Source: Hypoxylon rubiginosum
Taxonomy: Eukaryota; Ascomycota; Sordariomycetes; Xylariales; Hypoxylaceae
Reading direction: 5' to 3'
Assembly (NCBI GenBank): GCA_902806565.1
Contig: CADCXA010000030.1
Coordinates: 1,116,001-1,180,000 of the forward strand
DNA: 64,000 nt
The notes beneath the pieces are model-generated. The model was not told where the DNA came from and ran no database searches. It was given only the letters and a program-made list of their open reading frames with translations. Shown in pieces: positions 11,367-21,349 of the stretch (positions are counted from its first letter, which is position 1; each line of letters starts with the position of its first letter). A program made the position numbers and the translations under genes.

Positions 11367-12265
11367 TTTCCTGAGTGACGGAAGCTCAAGGTATCGGCAA
11401 TACTTAGGTGCAGAGAGATTACCGCGATAAGGGAACCAAAGGGAAAAGGAGCCGAGGAATCGAAGCATCAACTACAAATGCTCCAAAACTTGAATGAAGT
11501 TTGGAATGTACCCCTCCCTCGAGGCGTCTGACTCTGACACTGCCACCAAGTCACCGCGCACTGGCCAATACAAGTGAGTGTTATATCGGAGAAAGAGGGA
11601 TAGTTGACCAAAGCCAAAGGTGAAGTTTGTTCAAAGAACCTATGGCTCTTGTAGTCGATGATTGTGAGGAAGTCGGATGAGAAAGTCTAATACAAGGGGA
11701 AAAAGAAAAAGTGGTGCTTTTGTGTTGTACCAAGGTATCGCATACGGTCCTTGTGGGCACGTAGGCAGTTGGTAGACAGTAGGCAGTAGACAATAGGCGG
11801 GGAGATGTGTGGATTCCAGATGCTAGATGCTGGATGTTGGATGCTACTAGATAGCAGGCTGGATGCGGGTGCGTAGATGTGTGGTGAAAGTGTGGAAGTG
11901 TGGTGGTGGATTTATGGAATGTGCCCAAGGTACAAAAGGTGTAGAAAGGTGCAAAGGTGAGGGAGGCAAAGAATAAAGATCGGACTTGTATCGTACCTGG
12001 TGCCTAAGGTTGAGGTTGAGGGTGATGGTGAGAACGGCGAGGCAGGAACAGCCGATCGCAAGTTCAAGTTCAAGTTTAGATTGAGGTCCGGGATAGAAGG
12101 TAGTCGCGCCTGGGGATCGTTATCGACTGCCGATCGAGAGCGCGGGTTCGCAGCAGAGGGTTTTCGGTCTGCCATGGATTACGCCATGGAGCACGGCGGC
12201 GATGAAATCGGAACGAGGTCGAGTTGGTTGTTTCGGACTACCGCTCGCTTGTTCTGCCTTCTTCC

Positions 12266-12308
12266 CTTTCTTCTTCTTCTTCTTCTTCTCCTCTCTCTCT
12301 CTCTCTCC
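12266..12308. repeat. Pyrimidine tract: TTC then TC microsatellites
   Basis: Seven or so TTC units followed by eight or so TC units on the plus strand. Polypyrimidine tracts of this kind are common in fungal promoter and 5' leader regions. Confidence 0.85.
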
Positions 12309-13653
12309 TTGTCCTCTAAATCAGTCGGTCGGATCTGACCAGATATGTCATCAGGATGGATTGTCAATTAGAATGCAATGCTGCGGAGTCGGAAAGCGCC
12401 CCAAGTTTCGTCGTCGCAGGTCAAACAAAACAACCTCGATCATAAATATGCGACTTCGTACTATGGGATATCGATATCGTCGATGTTGTCGTTATGGTCG
12501 TCGGTCTTGTCCCCAAGCTCCAAGACTGGCGGTAGATGGGAGGTTCTGGGTTCTGTCGGAGGAGGTTCATTCAGCGTCGGCGGGCGGCTGGACGTTGGGC
12601 TTGGTAGGTGGGTTGTGGGTTGTGTGGGCTTATGGCATTATGGCATTAGTATGGCATGGAGCATGGGGCATGGGCATGGGCATGGGCACGGGCAACTTAC
12701 CAGACCCGGCCGCCAGGCTGTCTGTAGCCGTGCACCACTTACGCACTACGGTACCCTGTCGTAGTTCGCGCGGGTAGGGGGGTATGTGATATGTGATACT
12801 GCTAATGCCGGTGTAACGGGCGTGCGAATAGCGAATAAGCTCTTATTTACTGACATGTACCTATGCTGCCCCTATGATGCCCCTATGCTGCCGCGATAGG
12901 ATACCGACGCACTGTATGATGTGCAACTTGCCGCAGGGGTGTAGTTATAAGCACTATCTAATAATAATTCCCGCTATGTATCATGTATAACGATAACGTT
13001 AGTCGCCCGCTAATTAGCTTATTTATGATGTATTGAGACAGTATCAAAATCATTGCATGTTTGCGGCTTTCTTTATTGCGATGGAACGAGAGTCATAGAT
13101 ATAGATGAAAAGGGTCCCCTTCCCATTATTCGAATACGACTGTATGTAGATGTACGCCCCTTACTCAACCAGAGAATCATTATGATGATACGGAGTAAAA
13201 TAAAGATTCGTAGTACATAATACGCACGCAGGCAGGGCAAAACCGCGTGTCAAATACAAGTCTTAGGCTCTTTTTATAATCAGCCTATCCGATAGGTCCA
13301 TAGAATGAAGTCATAATTAGACCTCTTACGTATTAAAATTCTCGTCGACTTCCCCATTTCTTCTTCTCGACGTGGCTGACTAGTGTTGGTAGATATCTGA
13401 TAAATCCCACCAATCAACCGACAAATAGTCTAACATATATGTCGTTCACTGTTGCATATCGACAGCTATAGGCACCTAGGTAGATAACTATCCATAAACG
13501 TGTCTGCCGAAACGCGATTGGTAATACGTAGGCATGCAAGTATAGGGTGAAGTTATAGAGACTATGTAGATCCCTACATTTGCCATTGCATCTGAAAATG
13601 TCTATTATACCTAGACATTTACAAATAGCGGCCTGAGAAATAGGATATCTGTC

Positions 13654-15077
13654 CTACGACTTTAAGCTGTCGATACCACCTTCGTACTCACCCATGTCAT
13701 ATTCATCGGGATATTTCTCGAGATGTTTTCTTAGCTCTTCCATCTGGCCCTTCAAGTCCGGAGTCAGTTCTTCGTATACGTCCTCGAACATAGTGCGCAT
13801 AGGCGGTTTCTTCTCGCGCTCCGCCTCGGAGAACGCTTTCAGCACGGCTCGTTTAATGCTTTCTCGGGCCTCTTTCTCCTTGGACTCGTCCCAGAATCCC
13901 TTTGCCTCCATGTATTTTCGTAGTCTCGCAATAGGGTTGTCTCGCCGCTTCCAGTCCTCGACCTCGACTCGTGCGCGGTACGCAAAAGAGTCGTCCGAGG
14001 TGCTGTGGTGACTGACGCGATAGCTCATCGCCTCAATCAGGATCGGCTTACCGCCATCCTGAAGCGCCATCTCTCTCGCTTTCTTGGTGACTTCTCTAAC
14101 TGCCCATATATCATTACCATCCACCCTTACGGTGTCAATGCCGTACCCAATCCCTCGGCTGGCAATGCCGTCGCCTCGGTACTGTTCTAAGGTCGGTGTT
14201 GAAATAGAATACCCATTGTTTCGGCAGAAGAATATAACCGGACAAGACCGCGTTGCAGCAATGTTCAGTGCGGCATGAAAGTCGCCTTCGCTTGCAGCTC
14301 CCTCACCGAAGTATACGGCGACAACGCGAGCGGGCAGAGATGGATCATTAATGCGCTGCATCTTGAGCGCATAGGCGGCGCCGGACGCGTGTGGTATTTG
14401 TGTTGCTAAGGTTGACGAGATTGTATGCTGTTCGAGAGGGTTAGCAACCGAACCAGCAACAACGTAGATCAACGCAAACATACAATGTTTAGGTCTTTGC
14501 TTCCGTAGTGTACAGGCATATTTCTCCCCTTTCCCAGGTCGTGCTTATTAGCAAAGAGCTGGTCCATGAAATCCTTGAGGGTAAACCCGCGCTGTGCAAA
14601 GATGCCTTGCTCGCGATATTGGCAGAAGACTACGTCTTCGCGGTCCAGCGCAGAAGCAGAACCCACGCTGATAGCTTCCTCGCCAGCGGACACCATGTAA
14701 AAGCTTATACGGCCCTGCCGCTGCGCATCAAACATGACAGGATCCATTATTGATATGGTCAACATGTGCCTATACAACTTGATCACCTCTTCGTCGCTAA
14801 GGTCCGGCTTAAACGACTGGTCAACGATGTTGCCATCTTGATCAACTACTCGGTATGTGGGCAGGGTAGGATGGTCGGATGGTAATGCAAACTTGAGATC
14901 GTTCGTAAAAGCGCTCTTGACGGCACCAGGGAAAGAGACGTGGCTTGATCCGAGCCGCTGCGATATACCGCTGGCTGACCGGACGGCTGCGTATTGAACG
15001 GCAGGGGAGCGCGAACCGCGGAGTACAACGCCTACGGCTCGTCGCAGGGACGTCTTGGGTAGAATCCGAGCCTTCAT
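13654..15077 (-). CDS. BCKDHA homologue: Branched-chain 2-oxoacid dehydrogenase E1 alpha subunit, mitochondrial
   Basis: Two exons, 15077-14484 and 14427-13654, separated by a 56-bp intron (GTATGT...AACAG); 455 aa. The N-terminus is Arg/Ser-rich and lacks acidic residues (KARILPKTSLRRAVGVVLRG), as expected of a mitochondrial presequence. Family landmarks follow in order: RQGRISFYMVSAGEEA, FCQYREQGIFAQRGF, MPVHYGSKDLNI joined by splicing to HTISSTLATQIPHA, and the thiamine-diphosphate/Mg motif GEGAASEGDFHAAL with the closing RNNGYSIS. The regulatory phosphorylation loop appears as YRVSHHSTSDDSFAYR. The GEG start of the cofactor motif, in place of GDG, is normal for the branched-chain enzyme and separates it from pyruvate dehydrogenase. 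With E1 beta, E2 and E3 it oxidatively decarboxylates the keto acids of Leu, Ile and Val in the matrix; no partner subunit lies in this window. Confidence 0.96.
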
Positions 15078-16008
15078 TATTACTAACTCATGACGTGTCC
15101 TAGGTGAGGTCGATTGTCAATGTGAGTTTCAAGACTCAAGTTCAGATCTAATCGCAAGACAAGATGTACGTTTGTCTGACATTCTACGTGATGGGCGGGA
15201 TCCCGAGACTATGAATGTCACTTAAGCCGGTGTAAAGCGAAAGGCTTAAGCCGAGGGACCCCAGCTTCTTAGTTTTATTACATAAGCCCAGTAGATATAA
15301 CCCAAATAGAGGGCGTATTATCAAGGAATTTTATATGGCATTATGTTTCTATGTTTGACACTATAGAAGACTAAAAGTTATACTGATTAAAATATTATAA
15401 GACAAATACAAATTGCTTCGGTCTTCGCATACCTCCACTCAGTATGGCTAATAGTTATGACCGAGTGTCATCAAGGACTACTAACAGGTTTGAGAATTTG
15501 ATACCCCTAGGTCTATTTTGTAATATAATAGCTTCCTGCGTCTTCAGTTAATTTAATATAACAGGTATACGTGAGTATGTAAATAGCACACATGATGGGG
15601 AGCGAAAATCGCCCACTTTCGTGCACGAGGGCGACGGTTGTGAGGTCTGGGTTGATGTCGCCTAGAGACCATAATCCTTAAAAAGGTACGTACTTCAAGT
15701 CATGATTCCTGCAAACGTGCCCTAGCAACAGTGCACCGCGTTTCCTGACCAAGGAAGAGCACTTTCAAGATAATTAAAACGGTCTGATTTTACCATACTC
15801 GTAGGTATCTGCTTGACTTGCAAACGTACCTGCTTTTCAATCCGCCCTCAACACTGCAAGCAAAAAACATCATCGACTCACCTTTCCCGACCTATTTCTT
15901 GAGAAATTTGAAGCTCTGTGTCTATGCACGTAAAGTTACATCCTTCCGCGGGACTAACCAACAACACAATCAGCCTTCAAACCAGCAACAACGGCACCAC
16001 ACGAGACG
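15078..16008. other. Intergenic, AT-rich
   Basis: Divergent upstream region between BCKDHA and the small membrane-protein candidate. No gene or repeat recognised. Confidence 0.6.
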
Positions 16009-16236
16009 ATGGGATCCCAGGGTCAGAACGTCGCGATCGGACTCATAGTCCTTTTCCTAGTCCTCGCCCTCGCGCTGCTGACCTGGCGCGGCGTCAAGCA
16101 GACGCGAGGCTTCGCGGGCCTCATGTTCAACTCGCGGCAGGGGAGCCAAGACCAGTCGTCCGCCGCCGCGACGGAAGCACCGCGTGGCCGCTCGCGAAAG
16201 CGAAGTGCGTCTTGCGAGGCGCAGGCTCCCGTTTAG
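16009..16236 (+). CDS. Possible small single-pass membrane protein
   Basis: 75 aa from ATG to TAG. Residues 9-26 (AIGLIVLFLVLALALLTW) form a clear hydrophobic segment, preceded by a short polar MGSQGQNV and followed by basic and Ser/Ala-rich sequence ending RGRSRKRSASCEAQAPV, so an N-out/C-in orientation is suggested by the positive-inside rule. The region upstream is AT-rich while the frame itself is GC-rich, as in neighbouring genes. A good splice donor (GGAG/GTAAGT) lies just past the stop, so the annotated end may be wrong or an intron may sit in the 3' leader. I do not recognise the family. Coding status rests on composition and the hydrophobic segment only. Confidence 0.45.
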   Translation: MGSQGQNVAIGLIVLFLVLALALLTWRGVKQTRGFAGLMFNSRQGSQDQSSAAATEAPRGRSRKRSASCEAQAPV

Positions 16237-16699
16237 GGAGGTAAGTCGGAACACTTTCGTTTCTCACCCGTTGCTCGTTTATGATCGCTCTGTAGGTGTG
16301 TGTATCTACACATGTACATGTATTCTTGTGATTGTGATCTTGGGATGGAAAGAGGGGAAGAAAAAGAAGTTGTTCGTCTTAGGTTTCGGCCATCACATGT
16401 ACCCCAGATATTGGGGTGAGCTAAGAAGTCTTGGCGTTGAATCCAACATCCCGGTCCTAGACCCCTGAGGCTTGTCAACTGTGGCTAGTATCCTATGACG
16501 GAAGCCCACGAGCTTAAGCTCCTGTGCCCCCACATAGCGAACAATGCCGAGCTGATCGGTCCAATATCCCCGGTCCGATCAGCAACAATTTCTGACCGCA
16601 AGAGCTTCGACGACGAAATCTTCGGCCGAGTCAACTAATAATTCTTCTTCCAGGCCACCACCCACGAGCACCGGCGACGGCCAATCGCGCGTTATAACC
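16237..16699. other. Intergenic region upstream of coq5
   Basis: No gene seen. It ends in the Kozak-like ACCATGG of coq5. Confidence 0.6.
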
Positions 16700-17805
16700 A
16701 TGGCCGCCCGCCCCTCCGTCCTACGCGCAGCTACACGAGCATCAAGACCTTGCCATTCCTCTATTAATTCCTGTTCGCGACCCGCCCAACGATACTTCAC
16801 CACCACGACGCACAACCCACGCCCCGAAATCTCCGCAGCAACAACAACACCCAATTCCCCTTCACATTCCCAGACACCACCACCGCCACCAGGCGACGAC
16901 GCTAGCAGACATGGGACGACGCACTTCGGGTTCCAGGACGGCCTCTCCGAGTCCGAGAAGACGGAGCGCGTGGCCGGCGTCTTCCACAGCGTGGCCGAGT
17001 CGTACGACCGCATGAACGACCTGATGTCTTTCGGATGGCACCGCATCTGGAAGTATGTATTTTTACCCTTCTGTCTCTCCTATTCCGGGTAAATTATATC
17101 ATGGATCCTTACGCTAACCACACGCTTTCCTTGCGCACACACAGAGACCACTTCGTATCCTCGCTGAACCCGGGCCTCTCCTCCTCCCTCCCGCCCCGCC
17201 CCCAGCGCGTCCTCGACGTCGCCGGCGGCACCGGCGACATCGCCTTCCGGATGCTGCACCACGCGCACGTCGTAAACCATAACCCGGACGTCCACGTCAC
17301 CATCTCCGACATCAACGGGTCCATGCTCGCCGTCGGCAAGCAGCGGTCCCTAAAACTACCCGCCTCGCAGCAGGCCGCCCTCTCCTTCCTCGAGGCCGAC
17401 GCGACCTCCATTTCCCCCCAGCTCGTCCCGGATAACACCTTCGACCTCTACACGGTAGCCTTCGGGATCCGCAACTTCAGCAACGTCCCCGCGGCCCTGG
17501 CCGAGGCCTACCGCGTCCTCAAGCCCGGCGGCATCTTCGCCTGCCTCGAGTTCAGCAAGGTGAACAGCAGCCTCCTCGACGCCGTGTACAAGCGCTGGAG
17601 CTTCGCCGCCATCCCCCTCATCGGCCAGCTCGTCGCCGGCGACCGCGACTCGTACCAGTACCTCGTCGAGAGCATCGAGCGTTTTCCCTCCCAGCCCGAC
17701 TTCCGCCGCATGATCCGGGAGGCTGGGTTTGAGGTCGGCGGGCAGGGCTGGGAGGACCTGACCGGGGGCGTTGCTGCTATACATAAGGGCATGAAGCCGC
17801 TTTGA
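16700..17805 (+). CDS. coq5: 2-methoxy-6-polyprenyl-1,4-benzoquinol methyltransferase COQ5, mitochondrial
   Basis: Two exons, 16700-17052 and 17145-17805, giving 337 aa; the 92-bp intron has branch point GCTAACC and acceptor CACACAG. The first 45 or so residues are Arg/Ser/Ala-rich and look like a mitochondrial presequence, followed by a Pro-rich linker. UbiE/COQ5 signatures are present: [29 protein letters not shown] rejoined to DHFVSSL, SAM-binding motif [15 protein letters not shown], an acidic SDINGSML, and the second family signature [12 protein letters not shown], with [13 protein letters not shown] after it. The enzyme adds the C-methyl group in ubiquinone synthesis on the matrix face of the inner membrane within the COQ complex. 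The second exon is much richer in C-ending codons than the first. Confidence 0.97.
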
Positions 17806-18796
17806 TTATTACCCATCAGTTTCCTTCCCCCCCCCCTCCCCCCCCTTTTTTTTCCCTCTTCAGCCGGGGCCTTTCAACTATGAGAGGTGGAATGGGCTGG
17901 CCGGCCCTGGTATTAGGGGAAAAGGAGTTCATAGGAAGAGTCCATGTATACATCACCCAATCACCTGTAGTCTATAAAGAAAAGGGCGTGTCGCTCGACG
18001 GCATCAGGGTCATAAAGAAAATAAAGAGCCAGAGTTCTCGGCTCCATTATACCATAAATAGAGCACCTCACGCAGCTCCTCTTGTGTCTCGGAGATTGTA
18101 ATAACATACATGTGTGGCCTATTGCAAATTAGCAGTTAGCTGATGTGAGTATATTGCCTCAATCTTAAAGTTCCTAGGTGTTTTTTCAATTTCTGTTGTG
18201 GGTACAAATCATAGCTACTGCGAGCCTACCTATACCGGGCACATCGTGATGGCTTCATGTCATCTCGGTGCTACATTCTACTAGGTTCATTATGTGACTA
18301 CTACTCACTACCACACATCACAGTACAAGCACAGAAGACAAAAGCTCGGATTAGGATCAATTCACCCGACCGTTGTTATGAGCAAAAGACTCAAACTGCC
18401 TATCTCAAGGAACCGGTCCGGTGTAGACTCTCGGGAGACAAACCTCAAGAATGGGGCAAGAAAATCGATCCGTTTTGCAATATGATTAGACCACCCTTCC
18501 TAGGCTTACAAGGAGAAGAAACGTAACAGATTGGCCGTAAGCCATCCGCATCTTTCCCCTCTCTCCCCCCTTTTCTCTCTCATGGTATGAAGGCACATGT
18601 ATTTCTTTCCTCCGGAAAACTTCCTTCGCAGACCGGTAGAATTTCTCTCTTCCCCCCCTCTGAACTCCACCTATTTAGTGACAAGAAGTAGTTTCGCGGA
18701 AAAGTGCCAGAATACAAGTAGAATCTCGCGCGGTATTGCGCGAGGTGATTAGTAGAATATAGGTCATGTCGGATATGGGTATTCACGACGACGCAT
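17806..18796. other. Convergent intergenic region with homopolymer tract
   Basis: Between the 3' ends of coq5 and the DUF2433 gene. A C-rich then T-rich run lies at 17827-17857 and pyrimidine runs at 18555-18580. No gene seen. Confidence 0.65.
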
Positions 18797-21349
18797 TTAA
18801 GAGTCGCCGCCAGGGGCGGGAGAAGAAGTACCACCCTCGGCCTTGTTCATACCACCACGACCACCTCTGCCACCTCGACCGCCGCGGTCGCCTCTACCTC
18901 CTCGGGATCCGCCACGACCTCCACGTTGACGACCAGTTTCCGGACCGCTCTCGCCACCGCTAAGGCCTCCACGGTCGCCGGCGCTGCGGTATCCACTGGC
19001 GTTATCTCGGCCACGACCACTGCCCCAGGTTCCTGCTCCTCTGCCTACGAATGGCTGCTTGCTTTCGCGAGGCTGGAAGATCTTGACCAGAGGCTTCGAT
19101 CGGTCTTCAGACTGACGAATCTTGAATTCGTCCGAGAGACTTGCGTAAGCGGCGTCTCGCTCGTCCATGCTGTGGAAGTGAGCGACCTTGTTGTTACTGT
19201 TGTTGCCCCACTTCTCGATCTTGGCAATCTTAGCCTTGTGCTCGTCAGGGAATATCTCCCGAGTTTGCTCATCGCTCTGCACGTTCATGACGAAGAGTCC
19301 GATGATGCTATCGGCAGAAGGACGAGGCACAGGCGACGGCGCTGTCTCGGGTCCATTGGCGGATCCATTAGTACCTGCGGGCTTCTCGTTTTCCTTAGCG
19401 GCGGTGGTGCTAGGGGCCGGGGACGACGTTGTAGGCTTCTCCGTAATAGCCTTCGGAGGCTGTAGGGGAGTTGCCGCAGCGGGCTTCGGAGGCTGCGGGC
19501 CAACGGAAGCGTTGCGTTGCGGTCCAGACAGGGGCGTGTTCGAAGTAGCCGGCGGAAGAGGGACCGTAGTAAGCGCAACAGCAGTACCAGGTGCGGGCGA
19601 AGGCGTACTTTGAGGTACAGCACCTTGCTTAGCACCGCGATGGGAGAAGTTGAAACCTTGCGCTCGCATCTCGGTACCGATGCGACCGTCTTGGATTTCC
19701 AGGACTAGCCAGCCAAATGCAGCATCTGCTAGGTTGAAGTTCCACATGTTCTTGAAGGCGCTCTCGTCGACCTGACCTTGAGCACCGGGACCACCGACCG
19801 GGCCGCCAAAGGGGTTACCACCTGCTGCGGTCTTGGGCATCTTCTCGACAAGCTCCAGTGCGTTTCGAAGAAGATTCTGCTGGGCTTCGTTCTGTTGAAT
19901 AGCGGGCTCGACTTCACTCTTAACCGTCTCCCAGACATCGTTGAAGGACGCCTTCGAAGCAGCAAGCTTGCCGCGGTAGTGATCCAAGGTAGGATTCACG
20001 CTGAACTCGTTGTATGAGCTGCCGTATCTGAAATGCAGACCGGCGGAGACGGAGAAGTCGGCCTTGAGACTGACTGAAAGCTGATTCAGAATACCTTCGC
20101 GAGCGGGAGAGGCATGCGTGACGAAGACACGGGTTTCGGTCGGGTCATAGACTCGGTTCGCTGTATCGACCAACTCGCCCATCTGGAGCAGGGTAGTCCA
20201 CATGGTTCCCTGTCCACCTGCGATAGTAGTTCTACCCTCACCATTATCGAATAGCTTGTGCATCACAACCGCTCCACCAAGGCCAAGAAGTCGCAACTTG
20301 ACGCCACCGATTTCCAACAGCATAGATCGAGCCTCGTCGATGATGTGCAGGTTGGGCACCTTGTACTCGCCGGATCGGAATTTCTCCAACACGCGTACAT
20401 CTTCGCAGGCGCCCCAGACAGTGTAGACAGGAACGTCGAGCTTGACTTGGCCGCTGATGAGCAAAGGTAGCTCCGACAAGGGTAGGTCTTGCGGTAAGAA
20501 TCGAGCTTTGACCGATCCGGGTCCACCTTGACTAATTGCTTTCTTGACGTTCTCCGAGATCAGAGGCGAGTATTGGGCGACGTGCTTCAAGGTCCTGTCA
20601 CAACACAGTTAGAGGGCCAATAAAGTATCGATGGAATTATTCATATCTTACTTCTCCGCGATTCGCTCTAGGGATGTGTCGTCGTAGAAACCAAAATCAC
20701 CGGTGTGGATGATGTGATCAGCTCGTGCCGACTTAGCTAAGTCGTTCAGAGACTGGAGGTTGCCTGTCGTATAATCCTTAGCTCTGCCACCTTTTCAGAA
20801 TTCGGGAACACCCTTCTTACCTCGTACGTCTGCTATGCAGAGGACTCGAATAGGACCAGACTGGACGACTCGACCCTGGTTAGGCAGTAGAGGGACAGCA
20901 CCGGGAGCGGGTTGGCCGAGACTCGGGTGGCCGCTCGAAGCGCCGTTGGGCATGTAGCCCTGGTTGTACGCACGTGCCTGAAAATGGGTGTCACGGGTTA
21001 GCGCATCATAGTTCTCTCCCGCAGTCGAGTGTAGAATGGGAGTGAAATAAGGGTTGTCCAAAGGGGCCGCAGGGCCAAAGTGAAGAGCAGTAAGGCTAAG
21101 CGGAACGAGTCGCAGCGAGTACTCCAACGGCGCGTGCGCGTAGGGAAGCGGTTGCAAGGCTGTCTCTTGACCAGCTTGGCCAGAGAAACCAAAGAAACCG
21201 GGCGAAGCGGACGGGTACATGGACTGCTGGAAAGGTGCCTGCGGGGGAGGACGCATCGGCCCAAGTCTACTAGGCACCACTCCAAAACGTGGTTGAGCTG
21301 CTTCTTGACGAGGCGCCATCATGTTTTGGGATGAAATTTGAGGATACAT
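18797..21349 (-). CDS. DUF2433-type protein: degenerate metallophosphoesterase with RRM-like and RGG tail
   Basis: Three exons, 21349-20821, 20763-20652 and 20594-18797, 812 aa; splicing joins IADVRG to NLQSLNDLA and RIAEK to TLKHVAQYS. The N-terminal 160 residues are disordered and Pro/Gln-rich. The middle resembles a calcineurin-like phosphoesterase: RVLCIADVRGN, HIIHTGDFGFYDD, VYTVWGACEDVRVL, LRLLGLGG and RVFVTHASPAREG. Metal-binding positions are altered: the usual DxH reads DVR and the usual GNHE reads GACE, so catalysis may be lost or unusual. A C-terminal block (SIIGLFVMNVQSDEQ to PLVKIFQPRE) looks like an RRM, followed by about 80 residues of RGG/GRGG repeats typical of RNA-binding proteins. 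This is a conserved fungal family of unknown role; RNA metabolism is my inference. I chose the ATG at 21349; no in-frame upstream ATG was found. Confidence 0.88.

Larger units (their letters stand above)
11092..13653. other. Long intergenic region with simple repeats
   Basis: About 2.5 kb between two minus-strand genes. It holds a CCTGAG hexamer array (11333-11366), TTC and TC tracts (12266-12308), and CATGGG repeats (12660-12690). A minus-strand frame from an ATG at 12175, with a donor-like CAG/GTACGA near 12000, might be an untranslated or upstream exon, but I found no partner exon. From 12780 to 13650 the sequence is AT-rich with nothing recognisable except one CACCTAGGTA near 13473. Confidence 0.6.

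Noticed and set aside
12000..12175. Minus-strand frame MADRKPSAANPR... followed by a donor-like CAG/GTACGA
   Set aside because: No downstream partner exon could be found, UFD4 already has a good start, and the segment is low complexity (repeated Asn-Leu). It may be a 5' leader exon.
17356..17784. Minus-strand frames opposite COQ5
   Set aside because: Mirror of a C-rich coding exon; no motif.
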